Assembly: GCF_017743935.1 (NCBI RefSeq)
Contig: NZ_JAGHRE010000002.1
Location: 310,001-374,000, forward strand
Length of the DNA stretch: 64,000 nucleotides
Direction of reading: 5' to 3'
From: Tropicibacter sp. R16_0
Lineage (GTDB): Bacteria > Pseudomonadota > Alphaproteobacteria > Rhodobacterales > Rhodobacteraceae
Below, in pieces: positions 62,489 through 64,000 of this stretch. The stretch's first letter is position 1, and the number at the start of each line of letters is the position of its first letter. A program made the position numbers and the translations under genes. The notes beneath the pieces were generated by a model, which saw only the letters and a list, made by a program, of their open reading frames with translations, was not told where the DNA came from and did no database searches.

Positions 62489-63145
62489 TCAGGGCAGATG
62501 CGTGCAGTCGTTAAACCCACGGACAACCATCGTGTCGCCCTTGATCACAAGGCGACTGATCGAACCGTTTGCAGCCCCGTTGAACGCAAAGGGCGCGGAC
62601 CCGCTGGCAATCGCCATCGCCGCGCCGATCACACCGCCATGGACAAAAGCCGCGACGCGCTGATCCGCGTGGTTGGCCGCGATCCGCAGCAGCCCTGCCC
62701 GCACCCGCGCGTGCAGCTGCGCCGTGGTCTCAGCTCCCGGGATCTCTCCCCATTCCTGATTGGCCTTGGCGCGGGCGAACTCGGGCGCGCCCTCGGCCGC
62801 TTTGATCCGGTAGAGGCCGCCGTCCCAATCGCCCAAGGACACCTCGCGCAGATCCGCCTCGACAGCTGGCGTCATGCCCAGATGCGCGGCCAACGGCGCC
62901 GCCGTCTGATGCGTTCGCACCAACGTCGTGACATAGATCGCATCCAGCGGCTCAGACTTCATACGGTGACCGACTGCCACCGCCTGCGCCTCGCCATTGG
63001 GGTGCAGCGCCGGGTCGCCGTGTCCGTCTTTCATCGGAAAGCTCTGCCCCGGAATCGCCGCCTGGCTTTCGCCGTGGCGGATCAGGAACAGGTCCACGGC
63101 CCCTTTGGGCGGTTGGTAAACGCTTTGGCGATATTCACGGGCCAT
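62489..63145 (-). CDS. Histidine phosphatase family protein
   Basis: 218 residues from ATG 63145. Phosphohistidine motif FLIRHGESQAA, then TTLVRTHQTAAPL, acid residue in REVSLGDWDGGLY, and the second His in VAAFVHGGVIGA. All four catalytic positions look intact, unlike the RHA-type phosphatase at 55596. The substrate is unknown. It is divergent from the truncated crotonase gene at 63214 with a 68-nt gap and convergent with the MDR gene. Confidence 0.88.
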   Translation of the reverse strand: MAREYRQSVYQPPKGAVDLFLIRHGESQAAIPGQSFPMKDGHGDPALHPNGEAQAVAVGHRMKSEPLDAIYVTTLVRTHQTAAPLAAHLGMTPAVEADLREVSLGDWDGGLYRIKAAEGAPEFARAKANQEWGEIPGAETTAQLHARVRAGLLRIAANHADQRVAAFVHGGVIGAAMAIASGSAPFAFNGAANGSISRLVIKGDTMVVRGFNDCTHLP

Positions 63146-63213
63146 TTCAAACTCTCTCAATCTGTCGGGCATCCAATCCCGCGCAGATTGAGCGCAACGA
63201 CAAAGGAATTGCA

Positions 63214-64000
63214 ATGACCACGCGCACTTTGGACACCGGAACGGACAAGCTGTTGGGTTCTGTTACCGACGGCGTCGCGACACTGACCTTGAACAACCCC
63301 ACCAAACGCAACGCTCTGGGGGATGAAATGACCCCAGCCCTGCGCCGGATGCTGCTCGAGACCGAGACTGACCCGGATGTGCGCGTTCTGGTCCTGACCG
63401 GGGCCGAGGGTGCCTTCTGCGCCGGCGGTGATATTGGCGGGATGGGTGACACATTGGCTGGCGGCAAGGCCCCCAACACCGATGACATGATCAGCCGTCT
63501 GCGCGAGGCCCAGAATACGGCTTCGCTGCGCCTTTACGAGTACTCCAAACCCACAATTGCTGCCCTACCGGGTGCTGCGGCGGGCGCGGGCATGTCCATC
63601 GCTCTGGCTTGCGATCTGCGGATCACCGGCCAAAGCGGTTTTCTCTATCCGGCCTTTGGCGCCATCGGCTTGAGTGGCGATTTTGGCGGCAGTTGGCTGC
63701 TGAGTCACTACATCGGCCCGGCGCGCGCCAAAGAGGTCTATTTCACCAACCATCGGATCCTGCCGGAAGAGGGGCTGGCACTTGGCCTGTTCAACCGCGT
63801 TGTTGCAGATGAGGATTTGCAGACAGAAACCAATGCACTGGCGCAGCAGATCGCAGGCTTTGCACCGATGGCGCTGCGCTACATGAAGGAAAACCACAAT
63901 CGCGCGCGCTCGACCGACCTGCGCACCGCCATGAACATGGAAGCAGACCGAATGATCCGCACCTTGCTGAGCGACGATCACAAGGAAGGCGCGCGCGCCT
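63214..64000 (+). CDS. Crotonase family protein (PaaG-like active site), cut by window end
   Basis: 262 codons are visible from ATG 63214 (AAAGGAATTGCA upstream); the C-terminus continues past the window. Crotonase fold with NNPTKRNALGDEM and GAFCAGGDIGGMG. Both hydratase glutamates are replaced (GAAAGAGMSIALACD; PAFGAIGLSGDFGG). An Asp lies in the GLSGDFGG loop, where PaaG-type isomerases carry their catalytic Asp. Hydratase activity is therefore unlikely; isomerase activity is possible. Confidence 0.88.
   Translation, partial: MTTRTLDTGTDKLLGSVTDGVATLTLNNPTKRNALGDEMTPALRRMLLETETDPDVRVLVLTGAEGAFCAGGDIGGMGDTLAGGKAPNTDDMISRLREAQNTASLRLYEYSKPTIAALPGAAAGAGMSIALACDLRITGQSGFLYPAFGAIGLSGDFGGSWLLSHYIGPARAKEVYFTNHRILPEEGLALGLFNRVVADEDLQTETNALAQQIAGFAPMALRYMKENHNRARSTDLRTAMNMEADRMIRTLLSDDHKEGARA

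Overview
The window is a GC-rich (about 60 percent) chromosomal segment, most likely from an alphaproteobacterium of the Rhodobacterales (Roseobacter/Ruegeria-like group). This placement is an inference. It rests on the gene repertoire (several Liv-type ABC systems, acetoacetyl-CoA synthetase, class II DAHP synthase, IalB-family protein, PAS_5 protein with a CtrA-type site upstream, pst-pho locus) and on densely packed operons with 4-nt ATGA overlaps. I see no rRNA, tRNA, CRISPR array, insertion sequence or prophage.

Layout. 1-3.7 kb (minus): end of one branched-chain amino acid ABC operon (livM partial, livH) preceded by a TetR gene and an enoyl reductase-like MDR gene. 3.9-9.1 kb: envelope genes: a DUF882 peptidase, a secreted L,D-transpeptidase, then lpxD, a dedicated acyl carrier protein and a ketoacyl-ACP synthase. 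9.1-12 kb: an IalB-family protein, an unexplained structured intergenic region, a HerA/DUF853 ATPase and a 191-bp structured repeat. 12-17.6 kb (minus): a complete liv operon (substrate-binding protein, livG, livF, livH, livM) interrupted by a low-GC gene for a small secreted protein. 17.8-24.1 kb: sugar dehydrogenase, small secreted protein, a frameshifted lipoprotein, a GlxA-type AraC regulator, DAHP synthase and an RTX repeat protein. 24.3-27.4 kb: PAS_5 protein, yicC, gmk, gamma-carbonic anhydrase. 27.4-35.7 kb: phosphate regulon, phoR, then pstSCAB-phoU-phoB behind overlapping Pho boxes. 35.7-38 kb: LysR regulator divergent from glutaryl-CoA dehydrogenase.

38-41.5 kb looks like an accessory islet: a MacB/FtsX-type ABC transporter with a DUF3299 protein, flanked by long, gene-free, AT-richer spacers. 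From 41.5 kb to the end almost everything concerns acyl-CoA chemistry. There is an acyl-CoA ligase with an SDR, then a second copy of the 191-bp repeat. A minus-strand operon follows (HxlR regulator, isomerase-like and hydratase-like crotonases, serine hydrolase, acetoacetyl-CoA synthetase, TesB thioesterase). Next come GST/SDR/HCCA-isomerase genes, an orphan Liv-type binding protein, and a tight eight-gene minus operon: ACAD, ACAD, SDR, SDR, nitronate monooxygenase, histidine phosphatase, APH-like phosphotransferase, IclR. Divergent from it is an MDR oxidoreductase. A second phosphatase and a crotonase cut off by the window end follow.

The observations most worth following are: (1) two 191-bp GC-rich palindromic repeats, both between convergent genes, whose hairpins keep position and base pairing while the bases change; (2) the eight-gene operon pairing a small-molecule kinase, a phosphatase and an apparently heteromeric acyl-CoA dehydrogenase, which may be a phosphorylation-dependent hydroxyacyl-CoA pathway; (3) an lpxD-ACP-KAS unit; (4) a terminator with no recognisable gene in front of it, next to a structured intergenic region.
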